Assembly: GCA_004551485.1 (NCBI GenBank)
Contig: SBLD01000012.1
Coordinates: 1-64,000, forward strand
Direction of reading: 5' to 3'
Length of the DNA: 64,000 nucleotides
Source of the DNA: Billgrantia azerbaijanica
GTDB taxonomy: Bacteria; Pseudomonadota; Gammaproteobacteria; Pseudomonadales; Halomonadaceae
Of this stretch, positions 46,449 through 55,399 are shown piece after piece. The notes beneath the pieces were generated by a model that saw nothing but the letters and a program-made list of their open reading frames with translations, made no database searches and was not told where the DNA came from. A program made the position numbers and the translations under genes. How positions within the stretch are numbered: the stretch's first letter is position 1; the number at the start of each line of letters is the position of its first letter.

Positions 46449-46508
46449 GGGTCACCTATGCTGCTGAGGCATAGGTAACATTAGCAAATTCGAGTTTTCG
46501 GACAAAGC

Positions 46509-47390
46509 CTAATCCTGCGCCTGGCTGGCGGCCTGGCTGTCAGCACGCTGTGCTGCCGGCAGCGCGCCCAGCGACTGCCCCATGCTGACCATGCCGCCCG
46601 GGGTGAGGTCGGCGAAGTCGACCGCCTCGGCAAAGCCCGCCACCACGGTGGAGCCGAGCTTGAAGCGGCCCATCTCCGCGCCCTTCTCGAGGTGTACCGG
46701 GGTGTCGAAACGGACGCGCTGCACGCCGCTCCGGGGCAGGGGGGTGATCTGGCCAGCCCACACCGTCTCGATGGCGGCGACGATCATCGCCCCCACCAGC
46801 ACCATCACCATGGGGCCGTGTTCGGTGTCGAAGTGGCACACCAGGCGTTCGTTGCGGGCGAAGAGGTTGGGCACGTGGTGGGTGGTGGCGGCGTTGACCG
46901 AGAACAGCCGTCCCGGCACGTAGACCATCTCCCTGAGCGTGCCGGCGAGCGGCATGTGCACCCGGTGGTAGTCGCGGGGCGACAGATAGACAGTGGCGAA
47001 GCTGCCGCCGAGGTAGCGCCGTGCCGCCTCGGTGTCGCCGCCGAGCAGGTCGGCCATGGCGTAGCGGTGCCCCTTGGCCTGCAGCAGCAGTCCCGCCTCG
47101 ATGGGACCGAACTGCGACAGGGTGCCATCGGCGGGACTGAGCACGCCGTCGCCGAGCGGGCGGGCGTCCGCCGTGAGCGCCCGGGTGAAGAAGGCGTTGA
47201 AGGTGGGGTAAGCGGTGGGGTCGGGCTCCAGCGCCTGGCTCATGTCGACCCGGAACTGGCGGATGAAGGCGCGGATCAGGGCGTTCTTGAGCCACGGCAG
47301 CCGGCAGTCGGCGAGCCACCCCACGAGGCGTGACAGCAGGTGGTGGGGCAGCGGGTACTGGATCAGCGAGAAGAGTCGGGACAGCAACAA
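46509..47390 (-). CDS. psd: Phosphatidylserine decarboxylase proenzyme
   Basis: A 293-residue inner-membrane-associated enzyme that makes phosphatidylethanolamine. It self-cleaves at the LGST motif (residues 245-248), where S247 becomes the pyruvoyl cofactor of the alpha chain. [14 protein letters not shown] with the catalytic His and the SPADGT block (85-90) are present. The stop codon is immediately next to the IS end, but the C-terminal tail looks natural in length. It marks the right border of the T6SS island. A psd-rsgA-orn neighbourhood is conserved in many Gammaproteobacteria. Confidence 0.97.
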   Translation of the reverse strand: MLLSRLFSLIQYPLPHHLLSRLVGWLADCRLPWLKNALIRAFIRQFRVDMSQALEPDPTAYPTFNAFFTRALTADARPLGDGVLSPADGTLSQFGPIEAGLLLQAKGHRYAMADLLGGDTEAARRYLGGSFATVYLSPRDYHRVHMPLAGTLREMVYVPGRLFSVNAATTHHVPNLFARNERLVCHFDTEHGPMVMVLVGAMIVAAIETVWAGQITPLPRSGVQRVRFDTPVHLEKGAEMGRFKLGSTVVAGFAEAVDFADLTPGGMVSMGQSLGALPAAQRADSQAASQAQD

Positions 47391-47709
47391 GGGGGGATAC
47401 TCTGGCTACGGGCTAGGGCTACGGGCAGGGCAATCGCACGACAAGAATGACTCTCGGCAAAGGGTGATTCCAGCTGTGGGAGGCCGCTTCAGCGGCGGTT
47501 CGACGCTTCGAGAAGCAGCGCGCAGCGCTGCCCGAAATGGGCGCCTGACGGCGCCTTCGCGCGGCAAAGCCGCCCTCCCACAGGTCTCTCCTTGCCATTC
47601 AGAAGCCACTCGATGAGAAAACGTTGCATCATGCGATCGCCCTAGGGCTACGGGCGGCCCATGATACTGCCAAACGCCCGTGGTCCGCAGCCCGGGATGC
47701 ATGACGCAC
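47391..47709. other. psd-sulfurtransferase intergenic region with REP-like element
   Basis: About 320 bp without a gene. Apart from the REP-like copy at 47474-47583 it contains two AGGGCTACGGGC repeats (near 47412 and 47643). No promoter was clear to me. Confidence 0.6.
47474..47583. repeat. REP-like intergenic repeat, copy B
   Basis: Bounded by CTGTGGGAG (47474-47482) and its inverse CTCCCACAG (47575-47583). Inside are GAAGCAGCGCGCAGCGCTGCC and GGCGCCTTCGCG, shared with the copies near 4085 and 50394. The whole can fold as one long imperfect hairpin, like a BIME. Confidence 0.8.
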
Positions 47710-48540
47710 TTAACGCTCCACGGGGGTGTCGTCGCGGTTGCCCCACTCCTGCCAGGAGCCGCCGTAGCCGCGTATCTTCTCGAAGCCCAGCGCTCGCCCC
47801 ACCAGCCAGGTGAAGCCGCTGCGGTGGTGGCTCTGGCAGTAGGTCACCACCTCCATGTCCGGGTTGAGGCCCAGCGCCTCGAGCTCGGTGATCAGCTCGG
47901 CGTAGTCGCGGATGCGCAGGCCGCGTTCGCGATCCATGGCCAGGGTCCACTCCAGGTTGACGGCACCGGGAATATGGCCGAGGCGGCGGTTGTTGCCGCG
48001 CTCGCCGTCATACTCGGCGCGCGAGCGGGCGTCCCAGATGGCCAGCCCCTTCTCGCCGAGGCGCTCCTGAAGCTCCAGGCAATCGATGCGTACCTCGGGG
48101 TGGAGGATCTCCGCCTGGTAGTCGCTGGGAGTCGGCGGTGTCGTCTCGGTGGAGAGGGGCAGACCGGCGTCGCGCCAGGCGTGGATGCCGCCGTTGAGGT
48201 AGGAGTAGCGGGTGTGGCCGATCAACTCCAGGGTCCACAGCAGGCGCCCGGCCCAGCCGCCACCCTCGTCGTCGTAGGCCACCACGTGGGTGTCGCGGGT
48301 GAGGCCCAGCTCGCTGAACAGGCGCGACAGCGCCTCGGGTGAGGGGACGTCGGTGGGGGCTTCCCCCTCGCCGCGCAGCAGGCGGCGGTGGTCGAGGAAG
48401 ACCGCGCCCGGCACATGCCCCTGGGCATGGCTGTCGGGGCGCAGGGGCACGTCGATCACCAGCAGGTCGGGGGCGTCCAGGCGCTCGGCGAGCCGCTCGG
48501 GCTCGACGATGAGCGGCAACAGGTTGTCTTCGGAACTCAT
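47710..48540 (-). CDS. Rhodanese-type sulfurtransferase (two-domain)
   Basis: A 276-residue two-domain rhodanese, family of thiosulfate and 3-mercaptopyruvate sulfurtransferases (SseA-like). The N-terminal domain (about 1-130) is inactive and ends in LNGGIHAWRDAGLPL. The C-terminal domain has the active Cys235 in the loop TYCQSHHRSG. The six-residue loop CQSHHR is closer to thiosulfate sulfurtransferase than to the CGSGVT loop of MST, so the physiological donor is uncertain. It lies between psd and rsgA in the same orientation. Confidence 0.9.
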   Translation of the reverse strand: MSSEDNLLPLIVEPERLAERLDAPDLLVIDVPLRPDSHAQGHVPGAVFLDHRRLLRGEGEAPTDVPSPEALSRLFSELGLTRDTHVVAYDDEGGGWAGRLLWTLELIGHTRYSYLNGGIHAWRDAGLPLSTETTPPTPSDYQAEILHPEVRIDCLELQERLGEKGLAIWDARSRAEYDGERGNNRRLGHIPGAVNLEWTLAMDRERGLRIRDYAELITELEALGLNPDMEVVTYCQSHHRSGFTWLVGRALGFEKIRGYGGSWQEWGNRDDTPVER

Positions 48541-48570
48541 GACTCTCTCCTGATCGGCGTGTTCCTGAGC

Positions 48571-49599
48571 TTAGTCGTCATTCAAGCCATCGACGATACG
48601 ACGATAGCTGGCGAAGCGCTCGGGGTGAATCGCACCGCGTTCAACGGCTGCCAGCAGCGCGCAGCCGGGCTCCTCGCGGTGGCGGCAGTCGCGGAAGCGG
48701 CAGCGCCCCAGGTAGTCGTGGAATTCGACGAACCCCTCGGCGACCTGCCGCTCGTCCAGGTGGCCCAGGCCAAACTCGCGGATGCCCGGGGAGTCGATCA
48801 GCTCGCCGCCGCCGGGCATGCGGTAGAGCCGCGCCGTGGTGGTGGTGTGGGTTCCCTTGCGCGACTCCTTGGACAGCGCGCCGATGCGCAGGGCTTCCTC
48901 CGGCAGCAGGCGGTCGATCAGCGACGACTTGCCCACCCCGCTCTGGCCGACGAACACCGAGGTGCGCCCGGCGAGCTGGGCGTGCAGCGCCTCGAGCCCC
49001 TCGTCACGGGCGGTGGTGGTGGTCACCACCGGGTAGCCGAGCCGCGCGTAGCGGGCGAGCAGCTCGCGCAGTTCGCCGCCGTCCTCGGGCAGCAGGTCGA
49101 TCTTGTTGAGCACCAGCACCGGGGCGATGCCGGTGGCCTCGGCGGCTACCAGGTAGCGGTCGATCAGGTTGGCGTACGGTGCCGGCTCCACGGCGAAGAC
49201 GATCAGGATCTGGTCGATGTTGGCGGCCACCGGCTTGAGCTGGCCGCGGGCGTCGGGGCGTTCGAGCACGCTGTCGCGCTCCCCGCGCGCCACCACCACG
49301 CCGTCGATGACGTGGCCCTCGGCGTCGTGGGCGGCACGCCACACCACGCGGTCGCCGGTGACCAGGCTGTCGAGGTTGGCGCGCTGGTGGCAGCGCACGG
49401 CCGCGTCGCTCGCCTCGGGGCGCACCTCGAGGGTACGGCCGAAGTGGGCGATGACGCGACCGGACTGCTCCGGGCCGTACTCGCCGGCGGCGAGCGCCGC
49501 GGAGGCGTGGCCGTCGCGCTTCTCGGCACGGCGCGCCCGCTCGGCCTGGATCTTCTCGATCCGCCAGCGCTGCTGGCGGGTCAGCTTGCGTTTGCTCAT
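48571..49599 (-). CDS. rsgA: Ribosome small-subunit biogenesis GTPase RsgA
   Basis: A 342-residue circularly permuted GTPase that checks late 30S maturation. An N-terminal OB domain, then NKID (G4) before the P-loop [15 protein letters not shown] and [13 protein letters not shown] (G3) show the permuted order. The C-terminal zinc finger uses C-R-F-R-D-C-R-H...C ([14 protein letters not shown]). It is divergent from orn across 85 bp, an arrangement found in E. coli as well. Confidence 0.97.
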   Translation of the reverse strand: MSKRKLTRQQRWRIEKIQAERARRAEKRDGHASAALAAGEYGPEQSGRVIAHFGRTLEVRPEASDAAVRCHQRANLDSLVTGDRVVWRAAHDAEGHVIDGVVVARGERDSVLERPDARGQLKPVAANIDQILIVFAVEPAPYANLIDRYLVAAEATGIAPVLVLNKIDLLPEDGGELRELLARYARLGYPVVTTTTARDEGLEALHAQLAGRTSVFVGQSGVGKSSLIDRLLPEEALRIGALSKESRKGTHTTTTARLYRMPGGGELIDSPGIREFGLGHLDERQVAEGFVEFHDYLGRCRFRDCRHREEPGCALLAAVERGAIHPERFASYRRIVDGLNDD

Positions 49600-49616
49600 G
49601 GGGCCCTGTCGCTCGT

Positions 49617-49634
49617 TACAATGGCGGCATTGTA
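49617..49634. promoter_or_regulatory. Palindrome with overlapping divergent -10 boxes (rsgA/orn)
   Basis: TACAATG-GCGG-CATTGTA is a perfect 7-bp inverted repeat between rsgA and orn. Each strand reads TACAAT, a good -10 hexamer, so the palindrome could be a shared core for divergent transcription or a regulator site. The -35 matches are weak (TTGCTC at 49592-49597 on the plus strand). Confidence 0.4.
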
Positions 49635-49684
49635 CTCACCCCGGGCGCCCGCTGTCGTCAGCCGCGCCGTGCAAGGACCCCGCC

Positions 49685-50290
49685 ATGACCGAGACGCAGA
49701 ACACCCGCCGCGACGCCCAGGACCCGCGCAAGAACCGCCTGGTATGGATCGACCTGGAGATGACCGGGCTCGACCCCGACCGCGAGCGCATCATCGAGGT
49801 GGCCACCCTGGTCACCGACAACGACCTGAACCTCGTCGCCGAGGGGCCGGTGATCGCCGTCCACCAGCCCGACAGCCTGCTCGACGCGATGGACGACTGG
49901 AACCGCAAGACCCATGGCGACTCGGGGCTCGTGGCGCGGGTCAAGGCCAGCCGCGTCGATACCGCCCAGGCCGAGCGCGAGACCCTCGCCTTCCTGCGCC
50001 AGTACGTCGAGGCCGGCACCTCGCCGATGTGCGGCAACAGCGTGCACCAGGACCGCCGTTTCCTGGAGCGCGAGATGCCGCAGCTGCTGGCCTTTTTCCA
50101 CTACCGCAACCTCGACGTCTCGACCCTCAAGGAGCTGGCCAAGCGCTGGAACCCCGGGGCCAAGGCGGGCTTCGAGAAACGCAACGTCCACCTGGCGCTG
50201 GACGACATCCGCGAGTCCGTGGCCGAGCTGGCCCATTACCGGCGGACGTTTCTGCGGTTGGCCAAGGATGAGCACAACGAAGGGGAGTAA
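49685..50290 (+). CDS. orn: Oligoribonuclease
   Basis: A 201-residue DEDDh 3'-5' exonuclease that degrades 2-5-nt RNAs, including pGpG from c-di-GMP turnover. It is essential in many Gammaproteobacteria. ExoI motif [18 protein letters not shown] gives the D/E pair. [12 protein letters not shown] and the final [11 protein letters not shown] supply the remaining acids and His. Start ATG 49685. The longer open frame upstream is a shadow of rsgA. Confidence 0.98.
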   Translation: MTETQNTRRDAQDPRKNRLVWIDLEMTGLDPDRERIIEVATLVTDNDLNLVAEGPVIAVHQPDSLLDAMDDWNRKTHGDSGLVARVKASRVDTAQAERETLAFLRQYVEAGTSPMCGNSVHQDRRFLEREMPQLLAFFHYRNLDVSTLKELAKRWNPGAKAGFEKRNVHLALDDIRESVAELAHYRRTFLRLAKDEHNEGE

Positions 50291-50533
50291 GTCGGCTGTC
50301 CGTCGGCAGTTTGGGGAGCCTGCGGCTCCCTTCGTCGAACCGCCAGTAAACCGACCTCCCGCCGGGACACTTCGCGCTTGGCTGCCAGGCAGTTGTGGGA
50401 GGGAGCTTTAGCTCGCGAAGCAGCGCGCAGCGCTGCCAAGGCGGCAACCGCCAGGCGCCTGGCGGCGCCTTCGTCGAGGCGTCGAACCGCTGGTAAACCG
50501 GGCTCCCACAGTCGGCGTTTGCCGTGCTCCAGG
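50291..50533. other. orn-queG intergenic region, mostly repeats
   Basis: About 240 bp between convergent orn and queG. It holds one full REP-like unit (50394-50510) and a degenerate half copy around 50300-50370 (GGGAGCCTGCGGCTCCC, then TTCGTCGAACCGCCAGTAAACC). No gene. Confidence 0.65.
50394..50510. repeat. REP-like intergenic repeat, copy C
   Basis: Bounded by TGTGGGAG (50394-50401) and CTCCCACA (50503-50510), with internal GAAGCAGCGCGCAGCGCTGCC and TTCGTCGAGGCGTCGAACC as in copies A and B. A further partial unit precedes it. Confidence 0.8.
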
Positions 50534-51634
50534 TCAGCCAGCAGCTATCACCGCCTGGCGCTTCTCCCGCTGGCGGTCGAGCGCCCAGCGCACGTGCTCG
50601 CGCACCAGGTCCGAGGGGTAGGCGAGGCGCGCGGCGAGGGCCGCCTCGACGGCCGCGCTCCAGGGGGCGTTGCCGAGCCCCACGGCGAGGTTGCGCAGCC
50701 AGCGCTCGTAGCCGATGCGGCGGATCGGGTTGCCGGCGGTCTTCTCCAGGAACTCCTCCTCGCCCCAGGCGAACAGTGACAGCAGGCTGGCCCGGTCGAG
50801 GTCGTGGCGCGGGGCGAAGTCGTCCTCCGCCGTGGCGCGGGCGAAACGGGTGAAGGGGCACACCAGCTGGCAGTCGTCGCAGCCGAACACGCGGTTGCCC
50901 ATGGCCGCCCGATAGCGCTCGGGAATGGCGCCGAACAGCTCGATGGTCAGGTAGGAGATGCAGGCGCGGGCGTCGACCACGCGGTCGGCGACGATGGCGC
51001 CGGTGGGGCAGGCGCTGCGGCAGGCGCTGCAGCTGCCGCAGTGGTCACGCTCGTACGGCGGGTCCACCGGCAGCGGCAGGTCGACGTAGAGCTCGCCGAG
51101 GAAGAACAGCGAGCCGGCCCGCGGGTTGAGCAGCATGGCGTTCTTGCCCACCCAGCCGAGCCCGGCCTTGCGCCCCAGCGCCCGCTCCATCACCGGGGCG
51201 GAGTCGACGAAGGCGCGATGGCCGAAGGGGCCCACCTCGCCCTCGATCCGCTGCGCCAGCGTCGCCAGGCGCTTGCGCATCAGCTTGTGGTAGTCGCGCC
51301 CCACGGCGTAGCGCGACACATAGGCCGTCTCCGGCTGGCCCAGAACCTTGGCGCTCTCCACCTCGGCCGGCAGGTAGTCCAGGCGCACGCTGATCACGCG
51401 CAGCGTGCCGGGCACCAGCTCCTGGGGGCGGGTGCGCTTGGTGCCGTGCTTGGCCATGAAGCCCATCTCGCCGTGGTGGCCGGCGTCGAGCCAGCGGGCC
51501 AGGCGCCGCTCGTCCTCGGCCAGGTCGATGTCGGTGATCCCCACCTGCTGGAAGCCGAGTTCGCGCCCCCAGCGCTTGATGGTGTCGGCCAGGGTGGCCA
51601 GGTCGGTGTCGTGGTCGGGCGTCACGGTGCTCAT
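50534..51634 (-). CDS. queG: Epoxyqueuosine reductase QueG
   Basis: A 366-residue cobalamin-dependent iron-sulfur enzyme for the last step of queuosine tRNA modification. It has two [4Fe-4S] ferredoxin-type motifs, CGSCSACRSACP and CDDCQLVCPF, and the family block GWVGKNAMLLNPRAGSLFFLGE. The frame extends upstream to 51751, but I chose ATG 51634 (MSTVTPDHD), which gives the usual N-terminus. E. coli has the same queG-nnr-tsaE-amiB order. Confidence 0.95.
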   Translation of the reverse strand: MSTVTPDHDTDLATLADTIKRWGRELGFQQVGITDIDLAEDERRLARWLDAGHHGEMGFMAKHGTKRTRPQELVPGTLRVISVRLDYLPAEVESAKVLGQPETAYVSRYAVGRDYHKLMRKRLATLAQRIEGEVGPFGHRAFVDSAPVMERALGRKAGLGWVGKNAMLLNPRAGSLFFLGELYVDLPLPVDPPYERDHCGSCSACRSACPTGAIVADRVVDARACISYLTIELFGAIPERYRAAMGNRVFGCDDCQLVCPFTRFARATAEDDFAPRHDLDRASLLSLFAWGEEEFLEKTAGNPIRRIGYERWLRNLAVGLGNAPWSAAVEAALAARLAYPSDLVREHVRWALDRQREKRQAVIAAG

Positions 51635-51782
51635 GATCGGGAAAAAATCGCGCAAGTGGGCGGCAGGGGTGGCGAAGCGGCCAGGAAGCGGACACACTTC
51701 ACAGCAGTCGCGAACCACTGTTTCATAACCCGGTGCCGCGGCGGCTACCATGATACGGCATTGCCACCTGGGGAGACACCGG

Positions 51783-53327
51783 ATGACCGACCCGCTTAGC
51801 GCTTCGACCCTGCCGACCCTGCGGCCGCTCTACCGGGCCGAGCAGGTGCGCGAGCTCGACCGCCGCACCATCGCCGGCGGCATCGAGGGCTTCGCGCTGA
51901 TGCAGCGCGCCGCCACGGCGGCCTGGCAGAGCCTCAAGGCGCGCTGGCCCGGCGTCAAGCGCCTGACGGTGCTGTGCGGCGGCGGCAACAACGGCGGCGA
52001 CGGCCACGTGCTGGCGGCGCTGGCGGCGGTCACCGGCGTGGCGGTGCAGCGCATCGTGCTCAAGGGGCCCGAGGAACTCCAGGGCGATGCCGCCCGCGCC
52101 GCCGAGATGGCGAGCGCCGCCGGCGTGGGCCTCGAGCCTTGGCGGCAAGGCCTCACGTTCACCGGCGAGGTCGTCGTCGACGCGCTGCTCGGCACCGGGC
52201 TGGGTGGCGAGGTGCGCGGCGCCATGCGCGAGGCGATCGAGGCGATCAATGCCTGCGGTCGCCCGGTGCTGGCCATCGACATCCCCTCGGGCCTGGCCGC
52301 CGACAGCGGGGCCGAGCTCGGCGTTGCCGTGCGCGCCGACCGCACCGTGACCTTCATTGGCGACAAGCTCGGCCTGCACACCGGGCGTGCCCCGGCGCTC
52401 ACCGGCGAGGTGCATTTCCGCGCGCTGGGCGTCGATGCGACCGCCCACCGCGACCTGGTGCCGGCCGCCCACCTCCTCGACGAGGCGCTGATCCCGGCCC
52501 TGCTGCCGCCGCGGGCCCGCGACGCCCACAAGGGCACCATGGGGCACGTGCTGGTGCTCGGCGGGGCGCCGGGGTTCGGCGGGGCGGCCCTGCTCGCCAG
52601 CGAGGCGGCGGGGCGTCTCGGCGCTGGCAAGGTGAGCCTGGCCACTGCCCCCGAGCACGTCACGGCGAGCCTCGTGCGGCGGCCCGAGGTGATGGTCCAT
52701 GCCATGCGCGGGGCCACCGACCTGGGGGCGCTGCCCGAGGCGGCGGACGTGCTGGTGGTGGGGCCGGGGCTGGGGCAGGGCGCCTGGGGGCAGGGCATGT
52801 TGCAGGCGGCGCTCGCCGCCCGTCGCCCGCTGGTGGTGGATGCCGACGGCCTCAACCTGCTGGCCACGCAGTGGCCGAGCGAGCGGCGCGACGACTGGGT
52901 GCTCACCCCTCATCCCGGCGAGGCCGCTCGGCTGCTGGGCGTGAGCGCCGCCGAGGTGGAGGCCGACCGGCCCGCCGCGGCCACCGAGCTGCAGCGCCGC
53001 CGCGGCGGCGTGGTGGTGCTCAAGGGCGCCGGCAGCCTGGTGGCGACCGCCGAGGGGCTGGCGGTGTGCCCCTACGGCAATCCCGGCATGGCCTCGGGGG
53101 GCATGGGCGATGCGCTCTCGGGCATGCTCGGGGCGCTGCTCGCCCAGGGCCTGCCGCTCACCCTCGCCACCCGGCTCGGCGTGGTGGTGCATGCCCGGGC
53201 CGCGGACGAGGCGGCCCGTGACGCCGGCGAGCGTGGTCTGCTGGCCGGCGATCTGGCATCCTATGCGCGAACACTGATCAACCCCGACGTCACTTCCCGG
53301 AACTGGGGGCAGGGCAGCGAGCGATGA
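51783..53327 (+). CDS. nnr: Bifunctional NAD(P)HX epimerase/dehydratase
   Basis: A 514-residue metabolite-repair enzyme. The N-terminal YjeF_N epimerase domain (about 10-220) shows CGGGNNGGDGHVLAAL and DALLGTGLGGEVRG. The C-terminal ADP/ATP-dependent dehydratase (about 235-505) shows KGTMGHVLVLGGAPGFGGA and NPGMASGGMGDALSG. Together they restore hydrated NADH and NADPH. ATG 51783; tsaE starts inside its stop (ATGA overlap), part of the nnr-tsaE-amiB run. Confidence 0.96.
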   Translation: MTDPLSASTLPTLRPLYRAEQVRELDRRTIAGGIEGFALMQRAATAAWQSLKARWPGVKRLTVLCGGGNNGGDGHVLAALAAVTGVAVQRIVLKGPEELQGDAARAAEMASAAGVGLEPWRQGLTFTGEVVVDALLGTGLGGEVRGAMREAIEAINACGRPVLAIDIPSGLAADSGAELGVAVRADRTVTFIGDKLGLHTGRAPALTGEVHFRALGVDATAHRDLVPAAHLLDEALIPALLPPRARDAHKGTMGHVLVLGGAPGFGGAALLASEAAGRLGAGKVSLATAPEHVTASLVRRPEVMVHAMRGATDLGALPEAADVLVVGPGLGQGAWGQGMLQAALAARRPLVVDADGLNLLATQWPSERRDDWVLTPHPGEAARLLGVSAAEVEADRPAAATELQRRRGGVVVLKGAGSLVATAEGLAVCPYGNPGMASGGMGDALSGMLGALLAQGLPLTLATRLGVVVHARAADEAARDAGERGLLAGDLASYARTLINPDVTSRNWGQGSER

Positions 53328-53827
53328 TGCGCGTGCGACTCGACGACGAAGAGCGCCAGGTGGCCTTCGGCGACTGCCTGGGGCGGGCGCTGGGCGGCCA
53401 TGGGCGCGTCTACCTGGCCGGTGAGCTGGGCGCCGGCAAGACCACGCTGGCGCGTGGCGTGCTGCGTGCCTATGGCCATGCCGGGGCGGTGAAGAGCCCC
53501 ACCTATACCCTCGTCGAGCCCTACGAGCTCGGCGACGTGCGCCTCTACCACTTCGACCTCTATCGCCTGGGCGACCCCGAGGAGCTCGAGTTCATCGGCG
53601 GCCGCGACCTGTTCGCCGAGGACGCCCTGTGCCTCGTCGAGTGGCCGAGCCGCGGCGAGGGCTGGCTGCCGGTGCCGGACATCGCCGTCACCCTGAGCCT
53701 CGCCGAGACCGGACGCGAGGCCCGCCTGGAGGCCGGCACGGCGCACGGGCGGGCCGTGCTGCGGGCGCTGTCCGCGGAGCCGGCGCTCGGTGCGACGCTC
53801 CTCGAGGCGGAGCGCGCGTCGCCGTGA
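53324..53827 (+). CDS. tsaE: tRNA t6A biosynthesis ATPase TsaE
   Basis: A 167-residue P-loop ATPase that works with TsaB-TsaD to form t6A37 in ANN-decoding tRNAs. Walker A is GELGAGKTT (33-41). KSPTYTLVEPYELG and HFDLYRLGDPEELEFIG are the family signatures, followed by LVEWPSRGEGWLP. There are two start codons in tandem (ATG 53324, 53327). Its TGA overlaps the amiB ATG. Confidence 0.97.
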   Translation: MMRVRLDDEERQVAFGDCLGRALGGHGRVYLAGELGAGKTTLARGVLRAYGHAGAVKSPTYTLVEPYELGDVRLYHFDLYRLGDPEELEFIGGRDLFAEDALCLVEWPSRGEGWLPVPDIAVTLSLAETGREARLEAGTAHGRAVLRALSAEPALGATLLEAERASP

Positions 53828-55296
53828 TGGGCTTGGTGTGCTTCCCGTGGCATCGGGCCCGGCCCGTCACGACCGGCTGGCTGGCCCTGTGCCTGCTGTT
53901 TCTCGCTGCCCGTGCGCCGGCCGCCGAGGTCGACAACGTGCGCCTGTGGGCGGCTCCGGACCATGCGCGCCTGGTCTTCGACCTTTCGACCCCTGCCGAG
54001 GCCGACGTCTTCCTGCTCGAGTCGCCGCGGCGTCTGGTGATCGACCTCGCGGAGAGTGGCCTCGCTACCGACCTGGCGCGCTTGAACCTGGAGGGCAGCG
54101 CCATCACCCAGGTGCGCAGCGGCATCCGCGACGGCACCGACCTGCGGGTGGTGCTGGAGCTCTCCCGTGAGATCGAACCGCGCCACTTCACCCTGCCTCC
54201 CAACGACCAGTACGGCCACCGCCTGGTGGTGGACATGGAGTACCCCGGCGAGAGCGCGGTCGAGAACCCCATCGACCCCATCGAGGCGATGATCCGCGAG
54301 CAGGAGAAAGCCATCGCGCGTGCCCGCCGCGAGGGGGCGAACGGCACCGCTGCGGCCGCGGTTTCGCCGGAGACGGTGACCCAGCCGGCCAAGCCGCACC
54401 CCAAGCGCGACATCATCATCGCCGTCGATGCGGGGCACGGTGGCGAGGACCCCGGCGCCATCGGCCCGCGCGGGACGCGCGAGAAGGACGTGGTACTCGA
54501 GATCGCGCGGCGCCTGCAGCGGCTGATCGACGGCACCGAGGGCTTCCGCGCGGTGATGATCCGCGATGGCGACTACTATGTGGGGTTGCGCCAGCGCACG
54601 CACATCGCCCGCGAACAGAAGGCGGACTTCTTCGTCTCCATCCATGCCGATGCCTTCAACAGCCCGCGGCCCAACGGCAGCTCCGTCTATGCGCTGTCGC
54701 AACGCGGCGCCACCTCCGAGACCGCCCAGTGGCTGGCGGCCAGCGAGAACCGCGCCGACCTGATCGGCGGGGTGGACGGCAACCTCTCGCTCAGCGACAA
54801 GGACGAGGTGCTGCGCGGGGTGCTGCTCGACTTGACCATGACGGCGACGCTCAACGACTCCCTGGCGATCGGCGGCCAGGTGCTCGACCAGCTGGAGCGC
54901 GTCAACCGCCTGCACAAGTCGCGGGTGGAACAGGCCGGCTTCGTGGTGCTGAAGTCGCCGGACATCCCGTCGCTGCTCATCGAGACGGGCTTCATCTCCA
55001 ATCCCGACGAGGAGCGCCGCCTGCGCGACGGGGCCTACCAGCAGCGGCTCGCCAAGGCGGTCTTCGCCGGGCTGCGCGAGCACTTCTGGCGCAACCCGCC
55101 GCCGGCCAGCCTGCTGGCCTGGCAGCGCGACAACCAGCACAGCCCCTCCGGCAACGAGTACCGCATTCAGCCCGGCGATACCCTGTCGCAGATCGCCGCC
55201 CGGCACAACGTGCCCGTCGGCCAGCTCAAGCAGGCCAACGAACTCAACGGCGACGTGATCCGCGTCGGGCAGGTGCTGCGCATTCCCCGTTCCTGA
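53827..55296 (+). CDS. amiB: N-acetylmuramoyl-L-alanine amidase AmiB-type
   Basis: A 489-residue periplasmic amidase that splits septal peptidoglycan during cell separation. It has a signal peptide (about 1-32, ARAPAAE), AMIN domain (about 35-130), linker, and Amidase_3 catalytic domain (about 195-420) with zinc ligands in AVDAGHGGEDPGAIG (His), TREKDVVLEI (Glu) and VSIHADAF (His). The active Glu is in LLIETGFISNP. A LysM domain closes the protein (about 443-488: YRIQPGDTLSQIAARHNV). The autoinhibitory helix typical of AmiB/AmiC suggests activation by EnvC- or NlpD-like partners. Confidence 0.96.
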   Translation: MGLVCFPWHRARPVTTGWLALCLLFLAARAPAAEVDNVRLWAAPDHARLVFDLSTPAEADVFLLESPRRLVIDLAESGLATDLARLNLEGSAITQVRSGIRDGTDLRVVLELSREIEPRHFTLPPNDQYGHRLVVDMEYPGESAVENPIDPIEAMIREQEKAIARARREGANGTAAAAVSPETVTQPAKPHPKRDIIIAVDAGHGGEDPGAIGPRGTREKDVVLEIARRLQRLIDGTEGFRAVMIRDGDYYVGLRQRTHIAREQKADFFVSIHADAFNSPRPNGSSVYALSQRGATSETAQWLAASENRADLIGGVDGNLSLSDKDEVLRGVLLDLTMTATLNDSLAIGGQVLDQLERVNRLHKSRVEQAGFVVLKSPDIPSLLIETGFISNPDEERRLRDGAYQQRLAKAVFAGLREHFWRNPPPASLLAWQRDNQHSPSGNEYRIQPGDTLSQIAARHNVPVGQLKQANELNGDVIRVGQVLRIPRS

Positions 55297-55399
55297 CCCC
55301 CTTCGGGGAGCTGTAAGCTTGAAGCTGTAAGCCTTAAAGAACATTTGTTGCGACTGGCCAGGACGGTGGCAACCTCGAGTTACGGCTTGATGGAGTGAT

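Larger units (their letters stand above)
45611..46508 (-). mobile_element. IS5-family (IS427-like) element, one end truncated
   Basis: About 0.9 kb encoding a two-frame IS5-type transposase on the minus strand. The right end is intact, with GGCTTTGTCCGAAAACTCG reading inward from about 46508. At the left the matching terminal repeat is missing: transposase codons run into adaptor DNA at 45611, losing roughly the last dozen bases of the repeat if the ends were a matched pair. The right end abuts the psd stop codon (46509-46511). The copy is therefore probably immobile by itself. Confidence 0.85.

Noticed and set aside
47391-47709. tRNA or small RNA gene between psd and the sulfurtransferase
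   Set aside because: The fold seen there is explained by the REP-like element, and no cloverleaf or CCA end is present.
49169-49684. Upstream extension of orn
   Set aside because: Open frame is antisense to rsgA. The conserved Orn N-terminus begins at 49685.
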